A stretch of 7,571 nt of DNA. Source: Bacteroidales bacterium 45-6. Its GTDB lineage: Bacteria; Bacteroidota; Bacteroidia; Bacteroidales; Dysgonomonadaceae. Shown here one piece after another: positions 1 to 6,795 of the stretch. Within the stretch, counting starts at the first letter, position 1, and each line of letters starts with the position of its first letter. The stretch lies in the NCBI GenBank assembly GCA_001897035.1, contig MKRS01000493.1, positions 1 to 7,571 of the forward strand. Reading direction: 5' to 3'. Both the position numbers and the translations under genes were made by a program. The notes beneath the pieces were generated by a model. That model searched no databases and was not told the DNA's origin. It was given only the letters and a program-made list of their open reading frames with translations.

Positions 1-1124
1 GGCTTGGCATGGAAGGCGATTCCGAGTCCCGCTTTTTCGAGCATAGGCAAGTCGTTTGCACCATCGCCCACGGCTACCGTCTGGCGAATATCCACTTTTT
101 CCACTTGGGCGATCAGGTGAAGCAGTTCCGCTTTGCGGCGACCGTCCACGATGTCACCAAGGTGCTTCCCTGTGAGTTTTCCATCCACTATTTCGAGTTC
201 GTTGGCATACACGTAGTCGATGCCGAATTTTTCTTTGAGGTGGTTCCCGAAATAAGTGAATCCGCCGGAAAGGATGGCGATTTTGTAGCCTCCTTTTTTC
301 AGCACGCGGATCAGCCGTGCCATGCCTTCGGTGATAGGCAGGTGTTCCGCAATTTCCTTCATCACCGATTCGTCCAAGCCTTTGAGCAGGCTCACGCGGC
401 GCTTGAAGCTTTCGGAGAAATCTATTTCCCCACGCATGGCCGATTCGGTAATAGCCCGCACTTCCTCGCCCACACCGGCACGGTCGGCCAGCTCGTCGAT
501 TACTTCGGTCTGGATCAAGGTAGAATCCATATCGAAGCAGATCAGGCGGCGCATCCGGCGGTAGATGTTTTCTTCCTGAATGGCAATATCGATGCCCAAT
601 TGTGCTGAAAGTTCGAGGCATTCACGGCGCATTTTCTCCAGGTCGAGGTTCGCTCCACGCACCGAGAATTCAATACAGGAGCGTGTTTGATGCTCCTTCT
701 TGTCGAGCGGGATGCGTCCCGAAAGGCGGACGATCTTTTCGATGTTGAGTTTGTGGGCCAATATCACTTCCGTCACGTTTGAGATCTGGCTGGCAGTGAG
801 CTTTCGTCCGAGAATGGTGACGATGAATTTATTTTTTCCCTGCAAGTTCACCCATTCTGCATATTGGGGCTTGCTAATGGGCTTGAAACGCACGTTGACC
901 CCCAGTTCGGAACTTTTGAACAACAGGTTTTTCATTATCTCGCCCGAGGTTTTCGATTCAGATTCAAACATGATCCCCAGCGAGAGGGTGTGGTGGATAT
1001 TTGCCTGACCGATGTCGAGAACATTTGCGTTGTGGTCGGCCAAGATTTTGGTCAAAGCAGCGGTCACACCGGGACGGTCGGCTCCTGAGATACTTACTAA
1101 TATGACTTCGGTAGTTGTCTCCAT
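1..1124 (-). CDS. serB: Phosphoserine phosphatase SerB, ACT-ACT-HAD form (C-terminus cut by window edge)
   Basis: Removes phosphate from O-phosphoserine, the last step of serine biosynthesis, in the cytoplasm. The frame is open from an ATG at 1124-1122 to the left edge and gives 374 codons. The family in this phylum is about 400-410 residues (from memory), so a few dozen C-terminal residues are missing. Residues about 6-78 form an ACT domain (ISGADRPGVTAALTKIL), and about 98-182 look like a second one (KFIVTILGRKL). The HAD phosphatase domain follows. Its four motifs are all intact: nucleophile motif DMDST with D198 and D200, SGG at 286-288, the conserved lysine K331 in GRRKAE, and GDGAND at 353-358. 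The ACT domains suggest allosteric control by an amino acid, probably serine; this is inferred from the family. The start has no Shine-Dalgarno, only an A-rich leader. It lies downstream of the aminotransferase gene on the same strand, across a repeat-filled gap, so co-transcription is possible but not shown. Confidence 0.95.
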   Translation of the reverse strand, partial: METTTEVILVSISGADRPGVTAALTKILADHNANVLDIGQANIHHTLSLGIMFESESKTSGEIMKNLLFKSSELGVNVRFKPISKPQYAEWVNLQGKNKFIVTILGRKLTASQISNVTEVILAHKLNIEKIVRLSGRIPLDKKEHQTRSCIEFSVRGANLDLEKMRRECLELSAQLGIDIAIQEENIYRRMRRLICFDMDSTLIQTEVIDELADRAGVGEEVRAITESAMRGEIDFSESFKRRVSLLKGLDESVMKEIAEHLPITEGMARLIRVLKKGGYKIAILSGGFTYFGNHLKEKFGIDYVYANELEIVDGKLTGKHLGDIVDGRRKAELLHLIAQVEKVDIRQTVAVGDGANDLPMLEKAGLGIAFHAK

Positions 1125-1154
1125 TGTTGGACTTTGGATGAGTTTTATAGTAAT

Positions 1155-1202
1155 TTAGCTGTTAGCTGTTAGCTGTTAGCTGTTAGCTGTTAGCTGTTAG
1201 CT
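1155..1202. repeat. Perfect heptanucleotide tandem repeat, TTAGCTG x 6.9
   Basis: Six exact copies of TTAGCTG (1155-1196) plus a partial seventh (TTAGCT, 1197-1202) sit between the aminotransferase and serB. The perfect tandem structure suggests copy number could change by replication slippage. The 7-base unit lies outside both reading frames, so such changes would only alter intergenic spacing. Confidence 0.95.
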
Positions 1203-1207
1203 AGAAA

Positions 1208-1242
1208 GAAGCTAATGGCTATTGGCTAAAAGCTATCAGCTA
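1208..1242. repeat. Degenerate heptad array NNNGCTA x 5, inverted relative to the neighbouring array
   Basis: Five consecutive 7-base units, each ending in GCTA: GAAGCTA, ATGGCTA, TTGGCTA, AAAGCTA, TCAGCTA. GCTA is the reverse complement of the TAGC core in the perfect array at 1155-1202, so the two arrays face each other across about five bases. Aligned against the reverse complement of this array, 26 of 35 positions match the TAGCTGT repeat. An interrupted stem-loop is therefore possible in RNA from this gap. The array begins four bases after the aminotransferase stop codon, so it would form the 3' untranslated region of that message. Confidence 0.8.
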
Positions 1243-1246
1243 CTAA

Positions 1247-2440
1247 TTATTTCAATTTATCTAAAACGTTTTTGATGCGATTGAAAGCCTCCACGAGGTT
1301 TTCGTCGGATGTGGCATACGAAAAGCGGATATAGTCAGGTGCGCTAAAAGCTTTTCCTCCCACGCAAGCCACATGGCCTTCTTCCAAAAGAAACATAGCC
1401 AAATCAGCCGAATCGTTGATGGTGCGTCCGTTGTGCGATTTGCCAAAATAAGAGCTGCATTTGGGGAAAAGGTAAAAAGCCCCTTCGGGAACATTGACTT
1501 CAAATCCAGGAATTTCCTTGGCCAGATCGACCACTAAGTCGCGGCGGCGTTCGAAAGCCTTGCGCATCTCTTCCACGCACTCGAAATCGCCAAGATAAGC
1601 GGCTTCGGCTGCTTTCTGAGCAATGGAAGACGGACCGGAGGAATATTGTCCTTGCAGCTTGTTGCAAGCGGACACCAACCACTTGGGGCCAGCCAGCCAG
1701 CCCAAACGCCAGCCTGTCATGGCATACGCCTTGGACACGCCGTTGATGATGGCCACACGCTCGCGGATGTTCTCGAATTGGGCAATGCTCTCGTGCTTTC
1801 CCTTGTAATTGATGTGTTCGTAAATTTCATCGGCAAGCACAAACACTTGGGGATGCTTGGCCAATACTTCGGCCAAAGCCTTCAGTTCTGCCTTCGAATA
1901 GATACTTCCCGTAGGGTTGGAAGGCGAGCAAAGGATGATGCCTTTGGTTTTTGGGGTAATGGCGGCCTCCAACTGGGCAGGTGTGATCTTGAAGTCCTGC
2001 TCGATACCGGTTTCGATGATGATGCTTTTGCCTTCGGCCAGCTTCACCATTTCCACGTAGCTCACCCAGCATGGAGCCGGAATGATTACCTCGTCGCCCG
2101 GATTCACAAGGCACAGCACCGCGTTGCAAACCGACTGCTTGGCACCATTCGAGCAAATGATCTGCTCGGGAGCATAGTCCAAGCCGTTTTCGGTTTTGAG
2201 TTTTTGGGAGATGGCTTTCCGCAGCGACATATAGCCAGGCACGGGAGTGTAAAACGAATAGTTGTCATCCACCGCCTGCTTGGCAGCCTCCTTGATGTGT
2301 TTGGGCGTGAAGAAATCGGGTTCGCCCACACTCAGGTTGATAACATCGATTCCTTGTGCTTTCAGTTCGGCACTCTTTTGCGACATAGCCAGCGTTTCTG
2401 ATTCCGACAGGTTGGCTATACGTGCTGAAATTTGTTCCAT
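1247..2440 (-). CDS. aspC: Class I/II PLP-dependent aminotransferase, probable aspartate aminotransferase
   Basis: Probably transfers the amino group between aspartate and 2-oxoglutarate using pyridoxal phosphate, in the cytoplasm. The 397 residues match the usual length of the Ib (Thermus-like) aspartate aminotransferase subgroup. Visible signatures are YTPVPGYMSLRKAI (64-77), SNGAKQSV (97-104), SNPTG with N175, the cofactor-binding aspartate D204 in VLADEIYEH, the Schiff-base lysine K237 in SKAYAMTGWRLGW, and the substrate-carboxylate arginine R372 in YIRFSYA. Ib members often have side activities, including prephenate amination, so the substrate is inferred and not proven. The start is ATG 2440-2438 in an A/C-rich leader (ACAACAACAAAG) without a Shine-Dalgarno, as is common in this phylum. 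A strong terminator hairpin ends 37 bases upstream, so the gene should have its own promoter, but I found no clear TAnnTTTG box in the short gap. Confidence 0.93.
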   Translation of the reverse strand: MEQISARIANLSESETLAMSQKSAELKAQGIDVINLSVGEPDFFTPKHIKEAAKQAVDDNYSFYTPVPGYMSLRKAISQKLKTENGLDYAPEQIICSNGAKQSVCNAVLCLVNPGDEVIIPAPCWVSYVEMVKLAEGKSIIIETGIEQDFKITPAQLEAAITPKTKGIILCSPSNPTGSIYSKAELKALAEVLAKHPQVFVLADEIYEHINYKGKHESIAQFENIRERVAIINGVSKAYAMTGWRLGWLAGPKWLVSACNKLQGQYSSGPSSIAQKAAEAAYLGDFECVEEMRKAFERRRDLVVDLAKEIPGFEVNVPEGAFYLFPKCSSYFGKSHNGRTINDSADLAMFLLEEGHVACVGGKAFSAPDYIRFSYATSDENLVEAFNRIKNVLDKLK

Positions 2441-2476
2441 CTTTGTTGTTGTTGATTTGTAAATTTGTTGATTCGT

Positions 2477-2524
2477 GAAAACTGCTGGTTCGCCGATTCG
2501 GAAATCAGCGAACCAGCAATTTTC
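2477..2524 (-). terminator. Strong rho-independent terminator: 22-bp stem with UCCG tetraloop
   Basis: Arms 2503-2524 and 2477-2498 enclose the four-base loop 2499-2502. In minus-strand RNA all 22 positions pair, two of them as G-U wobbles (2494/2507 and 2482/2519). In plus-strand RNA those two are C-A mismatches. The core is an 11-bp GC-rich stem, TGCTGGTTCGC (2483-2493) with its exact complement (2508-2518). The loop is UCCG in minus RNA, a UNCG-type tetraloop. The outer arms are A4/U4 tracts, so the U-run after the core is only four long. It starts four bases after the stop of the Bax-inhibitor-type gene, well placed to end that operon. Confidence 0.88.
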
Positions 2525-2527
2525 GTA

Positions 2528-3232
2528 TTATTTTCTATTTCCCAAAATGCGTAGCAAGAATAAGAACAGGTTGATAAAGTCCAAGTAGAGGGTAAGTGCG
2601 CCAAGCAAGGCCATCTTCTGGGTGGACTCGTTCACTTCCGTCCCATGCTCGTTAATCATTCGTTTGATCTTCTGGGTGTCGTAAGCAGTCAATCCCACAA
2701 AGATGAGGACACCAGCATAGGAAACGATCCAGTACAACATTTCATTTTTCAAGAAGATATTCACCACCGAAGCGATAATCAGCCCGATCAACGCCATGAA
2801 TAAGATGCTGCCAAGCGAAGAAAGATCCTTCTTGGTGAATGTGCCGATCAACGCCATGGCCGCAAAAGTGCCGGCCGTGATGAAAAACGTGGAAGCGATG
2901 GACGAAGAAGTATATACCAAGAAAATGAATGAGAAGGTCAGTCCATTAAGTACCGAATAGACGATAAACAGAATGGTTGCCGTGCTTAGGGTGAGCGTGT
3001 TGATGCGAGCTGACAGGTACCACACCAATGCGAGAGGAGAAAACAAGATGACATAGAACAAGATCCTGTTTCCATAAATTGTTTGGATCAAAGTTTCGGA
3101 ATTTGCCACGAAAAAAGCCGTGAGTCCCGTAACCACCAAGGCCATTGCCATCCATGAATACACATTCTTGAACAAAGCGGCTTGAGCCGTTTTCTGTTCC
3201 GCACTTGCAATTTCAATCGAATTAAAATCCAT
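2528..3232 (-). CDS. Bax inhibitor-1 / YccA-YetJ family seven-helix membrane protein
   Basis: An integral inner-membrane protein of the BI-1 (TMBIM) superfamily, 234 residues, the usual length. Seven hydrophobic segments lie at roughly 24-43, 57-75, 83-106, 111-130, 139-161, 166-184 and 205-229, after a short polar N-terminus. The family hallmarks GLTAYDTQKIK (180-190) and LYLDFINLFLFLLRILG (215-231) are present. D185 and D218 sit where the pH-sensing aspartate pair of Bacillus YetJ lies (D171/D195 there), so a calcium-leak or pH-gated channel role is plausible. In E. coli, relatives such as YccA interact with the protease FtsH. Function in this organism is inferred from the family only. It starts 47 bases after the ribBA stop and is followed at once by a strong terminator, so it is probably the last gene of the permease-ribBA operon. 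The start ATG has no Shine-Dalgarno. Confidence 0.92.
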   Translation of the reverse strand: MDFNSIEIASAEQKTAQAALFKNVYSWMAMALVVTGLTAFFVANSETLIQTIYGNRILFYVILFSPLALVWYLSARINTLTLSTATILFIVYSVLNGLTFSFIFLVYTSSSIASTFFITAGTFAAMALIGTFTKKDLSSLGSILFMALIGLIIASVVNIFLKNEMLYWIVSYAGVLIFVGLTAYDTQKIKRMINEHGTEVNESTQKMALLGALTLYLDFINLFLFLLRILGNRK

Positions 3233-3279
3233 AGCTTTTACGTTTTAATGGTTATATCTATTCTTTTGCGAATCGGCAT

Positions 3280-4497
3280 TCAATCCACCTTGTGGAGATC
3301 ATGGCCCATCCGCTCTTTTTTGGTTTTCATATAAAACTCGTTGTACTTGTTGGGCGTCACCTCTATCGGCACGTTTTCGACTACCTGCAGGCCATAAGAT
3401 TCCAACCCGATGCGCTTCACCGGATTGTTGCTTAGCAGGCGCATTTTGGTTACGCCCAAGGCACGCAAGATAGCAGCTCCCACGCCGTAATCGCGCTCGT
3501 CGGCCTTGTAGCCGAGGTGCAGATTGGCGTCCACCGTATCCAAGCCTTCTTCCTGCAACTTGTAGGCTTCCATTTTGGCCATCAAGCCGATGCCTCGCCC
3601 TTCCTGGTTGAGGTAAACGATCACCCCTTTTCCCGCCTTTTCGATTTCCTGCATCGCCTTGTGGAGTTGCTCGCCACATTCGCAACGGCGAGACCCAAAT
3701 ATGTCGCCGGTCACACACGATGAGTGCACCCGAATCAGTATCGGCTCGTCTTTTTCCCAAGACCCTTTGATCAGGGCAACGTGTTCAAGTCCGTTGGATT
3801 TCTGACGGAAAGGAATCAATCGAAAACTTCCATATTCAGTAGGCATGTTCACCTCCACACCTTTGTCAATCAACGATTCGCTACAAAGCCTGAATCTGAT
3901 CAACTCGGCCACCGAAATAATCTTCAAGGAATGTTCTTTGGCGAACTCCACTAATTCTGGAAGACGAGCCATTTCGCCATTTTCTTTTTTTATTTCGATA
4001 AGCACCCCGGCCGGATATTTCCCTGCCAAGCGGGCCAAATCGACGGCAGCCTCCGTGTGGCCTGCCCGTTGCAGTACACCACGCGTGCGTGCACGCAAGG
4101 GAAAGACGTGTCCAGGACGACCCAGATCGGAAGGATTTGTCTTAGGGTTGGCCAATGCGAGAATTGTCTCTGCCCGGTCGTGAGCCGAAATGCCTGTTGT
4201 ACAGCCATTTGTCAGCAAGTCAACAGAAACTGTGAACGGAGTTTCGTGCGTCGATGTATTGGAAGTCACCATCATCGGCAAATCCAGCTCGTCGCAACGT
4301 TCTATCGTCAGTGGGGCGCAAAGCAAGCCCCGGGCATAGGTTTCCATGAAGTTCACCTTGTCGGCAGTGATGTCTTCTGCTGCCATTATCAGGTCGCCTT
4401 CGTTTTCACGGTCTTCGTCGTCCACGACCACGATCATGTTGCCCTTCCGTATTTCTTCGATAGCTTCTTCTATCGTATTCAATTTTATTTCATTCAT
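3280..4497 (-). CDS. ribBA: Bifunctional riboflavin biosynthesis protein RibBA (DHBP synthase / GTP cyclohydrolase II)
   Basis: Catalyses both entry steps of riboflavin synthesis in the cytoplasm. The N-terminal RibB domain (about 5-203) makes 3,4-dihydroxy-2-butanone 4-phosphate from ribulose 5-phosphate. The C-terminal RibA domain (about 208-405) opens GTP to a diaminopyrimidine. RibB motifs are [12 protein letters not shown] (24-35, with R30, E31 and D35), H147-T148 in AGHTEAA, and E168. RibA has the zinc-ligand cysteines C261, C272 and C274 in [19 protein letters not shown], the NQEGRGIG loop (297-304), [14 protein letters not shown] (331-344) and [10 protein letters not shown] (356-365). 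The length of 405 is normal for the fusion and both halves look active. The start is ATG 4497-4495, with AGGAG ten bases upstream at 4508-4512 and AAAGGAA directly before it. Only 19 bases separate it from the permease stop, so the two genes are almost certainly co-transcribed. There is no room for an FMN riboswitch directly upstream, and I see none. Confidence 0.97.
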   Translation of the reverse strand: MNEIKLNTIEEAIEEIRKGNMIVVVDDEDRENEGDLIMAAEDITADKVNFMETYARGLLCAPLTIERCDELDLPMMVTSNTSTHETPFTVSVDLLTNGCTTGISAHDRAETILALANPKTNPSDLGRPGHVFPLRARTRGVLQRAGHTEAAVDLARLAGKYPAGVLIEIKKENGEMARLPELVEFAKEHSLKIISVAELIRFRLCSESLIDKGVEVNMPTEYGSFRLIPFRQKSNGLEHVALIKGSWEKDEPILIRVHSSCVTGDIFGSRRCECGEQLHKAMQEIEKAGKGVIVYLNQEGRGIGLMAKMEAYKLQEEGLDTVDANLHLGYKADERDYGVGAAILRALGVTKMRLLSNNPVKRIGLESYGLQVVENVPIEVTPNKYNEFYMKTKKERMGHDLHKVD

Positions 4498-4507
4498 TTC
4501 CTTTATA

Positions 4508-4512
4508 CTCCT
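4508..4512 (-). promoter_or_regulatory. Shine-Dalgarno sequence of ribBA
   Basis: AGGAG on the minus strand, ten bases before the ribBA ATG, followed by AAAGGAA immediately before the start. It lies inside the 19-base gap after the permease stop codon. No other gene here has a comparable site. It supports the chosen start and fits initiation by ribosomes finishing the upstream gene. Confidence 0.6.
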
Positions 4513-4516
4513 AAAG

Positions 4517-6499
4517 TTATTGTTCTTTATGCCCTAAATCGCCCTCCAGCATCTCCCGCAACTGCCTACTTGTGGCCTGCACGAGACGCAAGTCCCGACG
4601 AACTCTTCTGTCTTTATTTAACAGCCAAATATAAACTGGTAAACCAATCACCACTAAAATACCGAGCAAGATCCCTACTTTTCCATTTCGGAAATCGGGC
4701 AAGACCTGGTATGTCAGCACCGGAAACTGGCTCACCTTTTGCATGAGCAATTTGTCTTTAGTGTTCGACATGTCCTGCACCACCTCTTCCAACTGATTGG
4801 AAACAGCATCGAGTCCTCGCACCCAATCGGGCTTACGCCAAAAATCGATATAGTTCCTTGGCTTAAAGCGGGGTAACACACTTTCGACCATCTCTTCGAG
4901 CGATTGTAAACCGGCAATCACTTTCTGATGATCGGGGGCATAAATCACCACCTCCTTCACCGACAAGTTGCGCTTCTCGTTTTTTCCAAACATCCTCTTG
5001 AAGAAATTGCGGTAAGCGTCGGCATTCATCAGAGCCGAATCATTCATCGCCTTGTAGGTGAGGAATGCACCCAGCGGCGCCAGCACAAACGAACTCAGCA
5101 ACATGCCCGACCACGAACTCCACACACCGTCTCGAGCAAATTTGTAGCCCACATTGTTGACAATGTAGTAGATGATAAACAGGATCACGGATATGACCAC
5201 CGGCATCCCCAATCCTCCCTTACGGATGATCGCTCCCAAAGGTGCTCCAATGAAAAAGAAAATGAGGCAAGCCAACGAAACGGTGAACTTCTGGTACCAA
5301 TCGACTTTGTAGTACCGGAGTTTTTGTTGCGTGTCAGTCTTGTTGAATGCCTGGTTGGTAAACCGTGTGGCATCGGCCTGCGACATTGCCGTGGAGATCA
5401 ACGATCCTCTGGAGGAAACCGGAAGACTACGGACAATGCTGTCGGGGCTTATCGGCAAAGCGTTCTTCGGGTCCAGCCGTTTCACAGGCTTGGTGGCCGA
5501 GATTTGCGAATGCACCTTTCCGTCATTCACCTGCACTTCATGCACAGGAGGTTGCCGGGATACCTCGTTCCGGAAAACGCTGAAGTTAGCCAGCACGCTC
5601 CTTTTGTCGGAAGCATTCAGGCTGTCGAGTTCACGCCTCATCGAATCGATGGAGGCCTGCAACTGAGAGATATTCTTCGACAAGCGGGAGTCGGACAACG
5701 ACGCTTCGTTCATCCGATTAAAGTTAGCGTTAAACGGAATGACAATCTCTTTGGTCTTGAAATTCTCGCGGCTGAAAGGAGCCATTCCGGCGGCAGCCGT
5801 ACCCATCATCATCCCACCTTGCGATTGCTTAAAGTTGGAAAATTGCTGGCCGTGGTAGAGCGTCATCTTGAGGTAGTCTTTGTTGGCCGACATGAGCATC
5901 TTGGCCGAGTCGGACACGATCACCGCCATGTTGTCGAACCCGTTGGCCGTGCTATATATCATCACCTCGTGGAGCATCTTGGTCTCCTTGTCCTTCCTTT
6001 TCACGAAAAGATTGTAATTGTCAATTTCACTGTAAAATATCCCCTCCGGAATATCCAGCTCGGGCGATTTTTGCTTGATGGACTGGAGCAAGGTGTAGAA
6101 CTTTGTCTGCACACGCGGCATAGCTTCGTTTTGGAAGAAAAACAAGCCAATGGCTGTGATCGAGACAAAGACAATCAGCGGGCGCATCGCCTTGAGCAGG
6201 GAGACTCCCGAAGCTTTCACCGCGAGCAGCTCCATGTTTTCGCCCATTCCCCCGAACGTCATCAGCGAAGCCAACAAGATAGCCAAAGGCAATGCCAAAG
6301 GGATGAACATCAAGGCGGCGTAGGAAAACAACTCTCCCAGCACGAACACATCGATACCTTTGCCCACCAAGTCCTCCACATAACGCCACAGAAACTGCAT
6401 CAATACAATGAAAAGACAAATTCCAAATGTCATAATAAACACTGGAACAAATGATTGCAAAGTATATAAATATAATCGTTTAATATTCAGCATTAACAT
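4517..6499 (-). CDS. LptF/LptG (YjgP/YjgQ) family permease, long Bacteroidota form with C-terminal extension
   Basis: Probably a membrane subunit of the LptBFG transporter that pulls lipopolysaccharide from the inner membrane toward the outer membrane. Helices lie at about 15-38, 58-80 and 100-123, then a periplasmic part (about 124-400), then helices at 403-425, 432-452 and 462-482. Family signatures are [18 protein letters not shown] (83-100), the segment expected to couple to the LptB ATPase, and [20 protein letters not shown] (414-433). The protein is far longer (660) than E. coli LptF or LptG (about 360). The extra length is partly in the periplasmic region: a Gly/Met-rich stretch at 228-240, a predicted coiled coil near 275-297 and a polar linker to about 395. 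The rest is a C-terminal tail (483-660) with a further helix at 607-626. I cannot tell LptF from LptG. Start ATG is 6499; an internal ATG at 6493 is nearly as good. A Bacteroides-type promoter lies just upstream, and ribBA follows 19 bases downstream. Confidence 0.9.
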   Translation of the reverse strand: MLMLNIKRLYLYTLQSFVPVFIMTFGICLFIVLMQFLWRYVEDLVGKGIDVFVLGELFSYAALMFIPLALPLAILLASLMTFGGMGENMELLAVKASGVSLLKAMRPLIVFVSITAIGLFFFQNEAMPRVQTKFYTLLQSIKQKSPELDIPEGIFYSEIDNYNLFVKRKDKETKMLHEVMIYSTANGFDNMAVIVSDSAKMLMSANKDYLKMTLYHGQQFSNFKQSQGGMMMGTAAAGMAPFSRENFKTKEIVIPFNANFNRMNEASLSDSRLSKNISQLQASIDSMRRELDSLNASDKRSVLANFSVFRNEVSRQPPVHEVQVNDGKVHSQISATKPVKRLDPKNALPISPDSIVRSLPVSSRGSLISTAMSQADATRFTNQAFNKTDTQQKLRYYKVDWYQKFTVSLACLIFFFIGAPLGAIIRKGGLGMPVVISVILFIIYYIVNNVGYKFARDGVWSSWSGMLLSSFVLAPLGAFLTYKAMNDSALMNADAYRNFFKRMFGKNEKRNLSVKEVVIYAPDHQKVIAGLQSLEEMVESVLPRFKPRNYIDFWRKPDWVRGLDAVSNQLEEVVQDMSNTKDKLLMQKVSQFPVLTYQVLPDFRNGKVGILLGILVVIGLPVYIWLLNKDRRVRRDLRLVQATSRQLREMLEGDLGHKEQ

Positions 6500-6516
6500 T
6501 GGCGCATTTGGCGATG

Positions 6517-6546
6517 CAAAGGTACAAAAAAAGATAAGTACAAAAA
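6517..6546 (-). promoter_or_regulatory. Bacteroides-type sigma-ABfr promoter for the permease operon
   Basis: On the minus strand a -33-like TTTG (6541-6544, within a T-run to 6546) is followed after 16 bases by TACCTTTG (6517-6524), an exact match to the -7 consensus TAnnTTTG. The spacing is slightly short for the consensus. Initiation would fall near 6508-6511, giving a leader of roughly 10-17 bases depending on which permease ATG is used (6499 or 6493). Confidence 0.65.
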
Positions 6547-6573
6547 TGCTTCCTCACTGGAAAACTTAAGCAG

Positions 6574-6601
6574 TTAGCAGTTAACAGTTAGCAGTTAACA
6601 G
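6574..6601. repeat. Short heptanucleotide repeat TTAGCAG/TTAACAG, alternating, four units
   Basis: Four 7-base units read TTAGCAG, TTAACAG, TTAGCAG, TTAACAG, giving two copies of a 14-base unit. An imperfect TTAAGCAG (6566-6573) precedes them. The unit differs at one or two positions from the TTAGCTG unit at 1155-1202. It lies just upstream of the permease promoter, in the gap between the unknown gene and the permease. Confidence 0.88.
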
Positions 6602-6710
6602 TTTTTCTGATATTGGATTCCATTTTTCTGGCACTCATTTCAATTGTGAAGGATAATGTTTGAAGTTGGCGGAGGGAAATTTATGAAGGGCTGGTATTAA
6701 TTTCCAAGAT
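6602..6710. other. Gene-free intergenic stretch
   Basis: Part of the roughly 300-base gap 6500-6795. Between the heptad repeat and the terminator I find no open frame of useful length, no TAnnTTTG box on either strand and no clear inverted repeat. Confidence 0.5.
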
Positions 6711-6757
6711 AAAAATAAATAGCCCCAGCAAACTACTTTAAAGCAATCAGCCGGGGC
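6711..6757 (-). terminator. Rho-independent terminator after the unknown gene
   Basis: The 8-bp GC-rich arms 6750-6757 and 6722-6729 (GCCCCGGC against GCTGGGGC in minus RNA) pair fully, with one G-U wobble at 6752/6727. The 20-base loop can extend the stem through weak, wobble-rich pairs around CTTTAAAG. The stem is followed on the minus strand by TATTTATTTTT, a good U-tract. It sits 38 bases beyond the stop codon of the gene at 6796-7571. Confidence 0.85.
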
Positions 6758-6795
6758 AATGTCAGTAAATTAAATAGCAGAATATGCTACCCCTA

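Noticed and set aside
9..608. Plus-strand open frame of 199 codons at the left edge
   Set aside because: It is antisense to the HAD phosphatase domain of serB, whose motifs are all intact on the minus strand.
1155..1242. CRISPR array
   Set aside because: Units are only 7 bases with no unique spacers of 25-40 bases, and no cas genes are present.
1646..2401. Plus-strand open frame of 251 codons opposite the aminotransferase
   Set aside because: It lies wholly inside a gene with all catalytic motifs intact, and its translation resembles nothing and has biased composition. It is a codon-bias shadow.
3233..3279. Separate promoter for the BI-1-family gene
   Set aside because: The 47-base gap has no TAnnTTTG box on the minus strand, and co-transcription with ribBA explains the layout.
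4498..4516. FMN riboswitch before ribBA
   Set aside because: The gap to the upstream gene is only 19 bases, and nothing resembling the RFN element is seen upstream of the operon promoter.
4928..6454. Plus-strand open frame of 508 codons opposite the permease gene
   Set aside because: It is a shadow of a long, well-supported minus-strand gene. The translation is rich in His, Arg and Gln with no recognisable domain, and no ribosome site or promoter precedes it.
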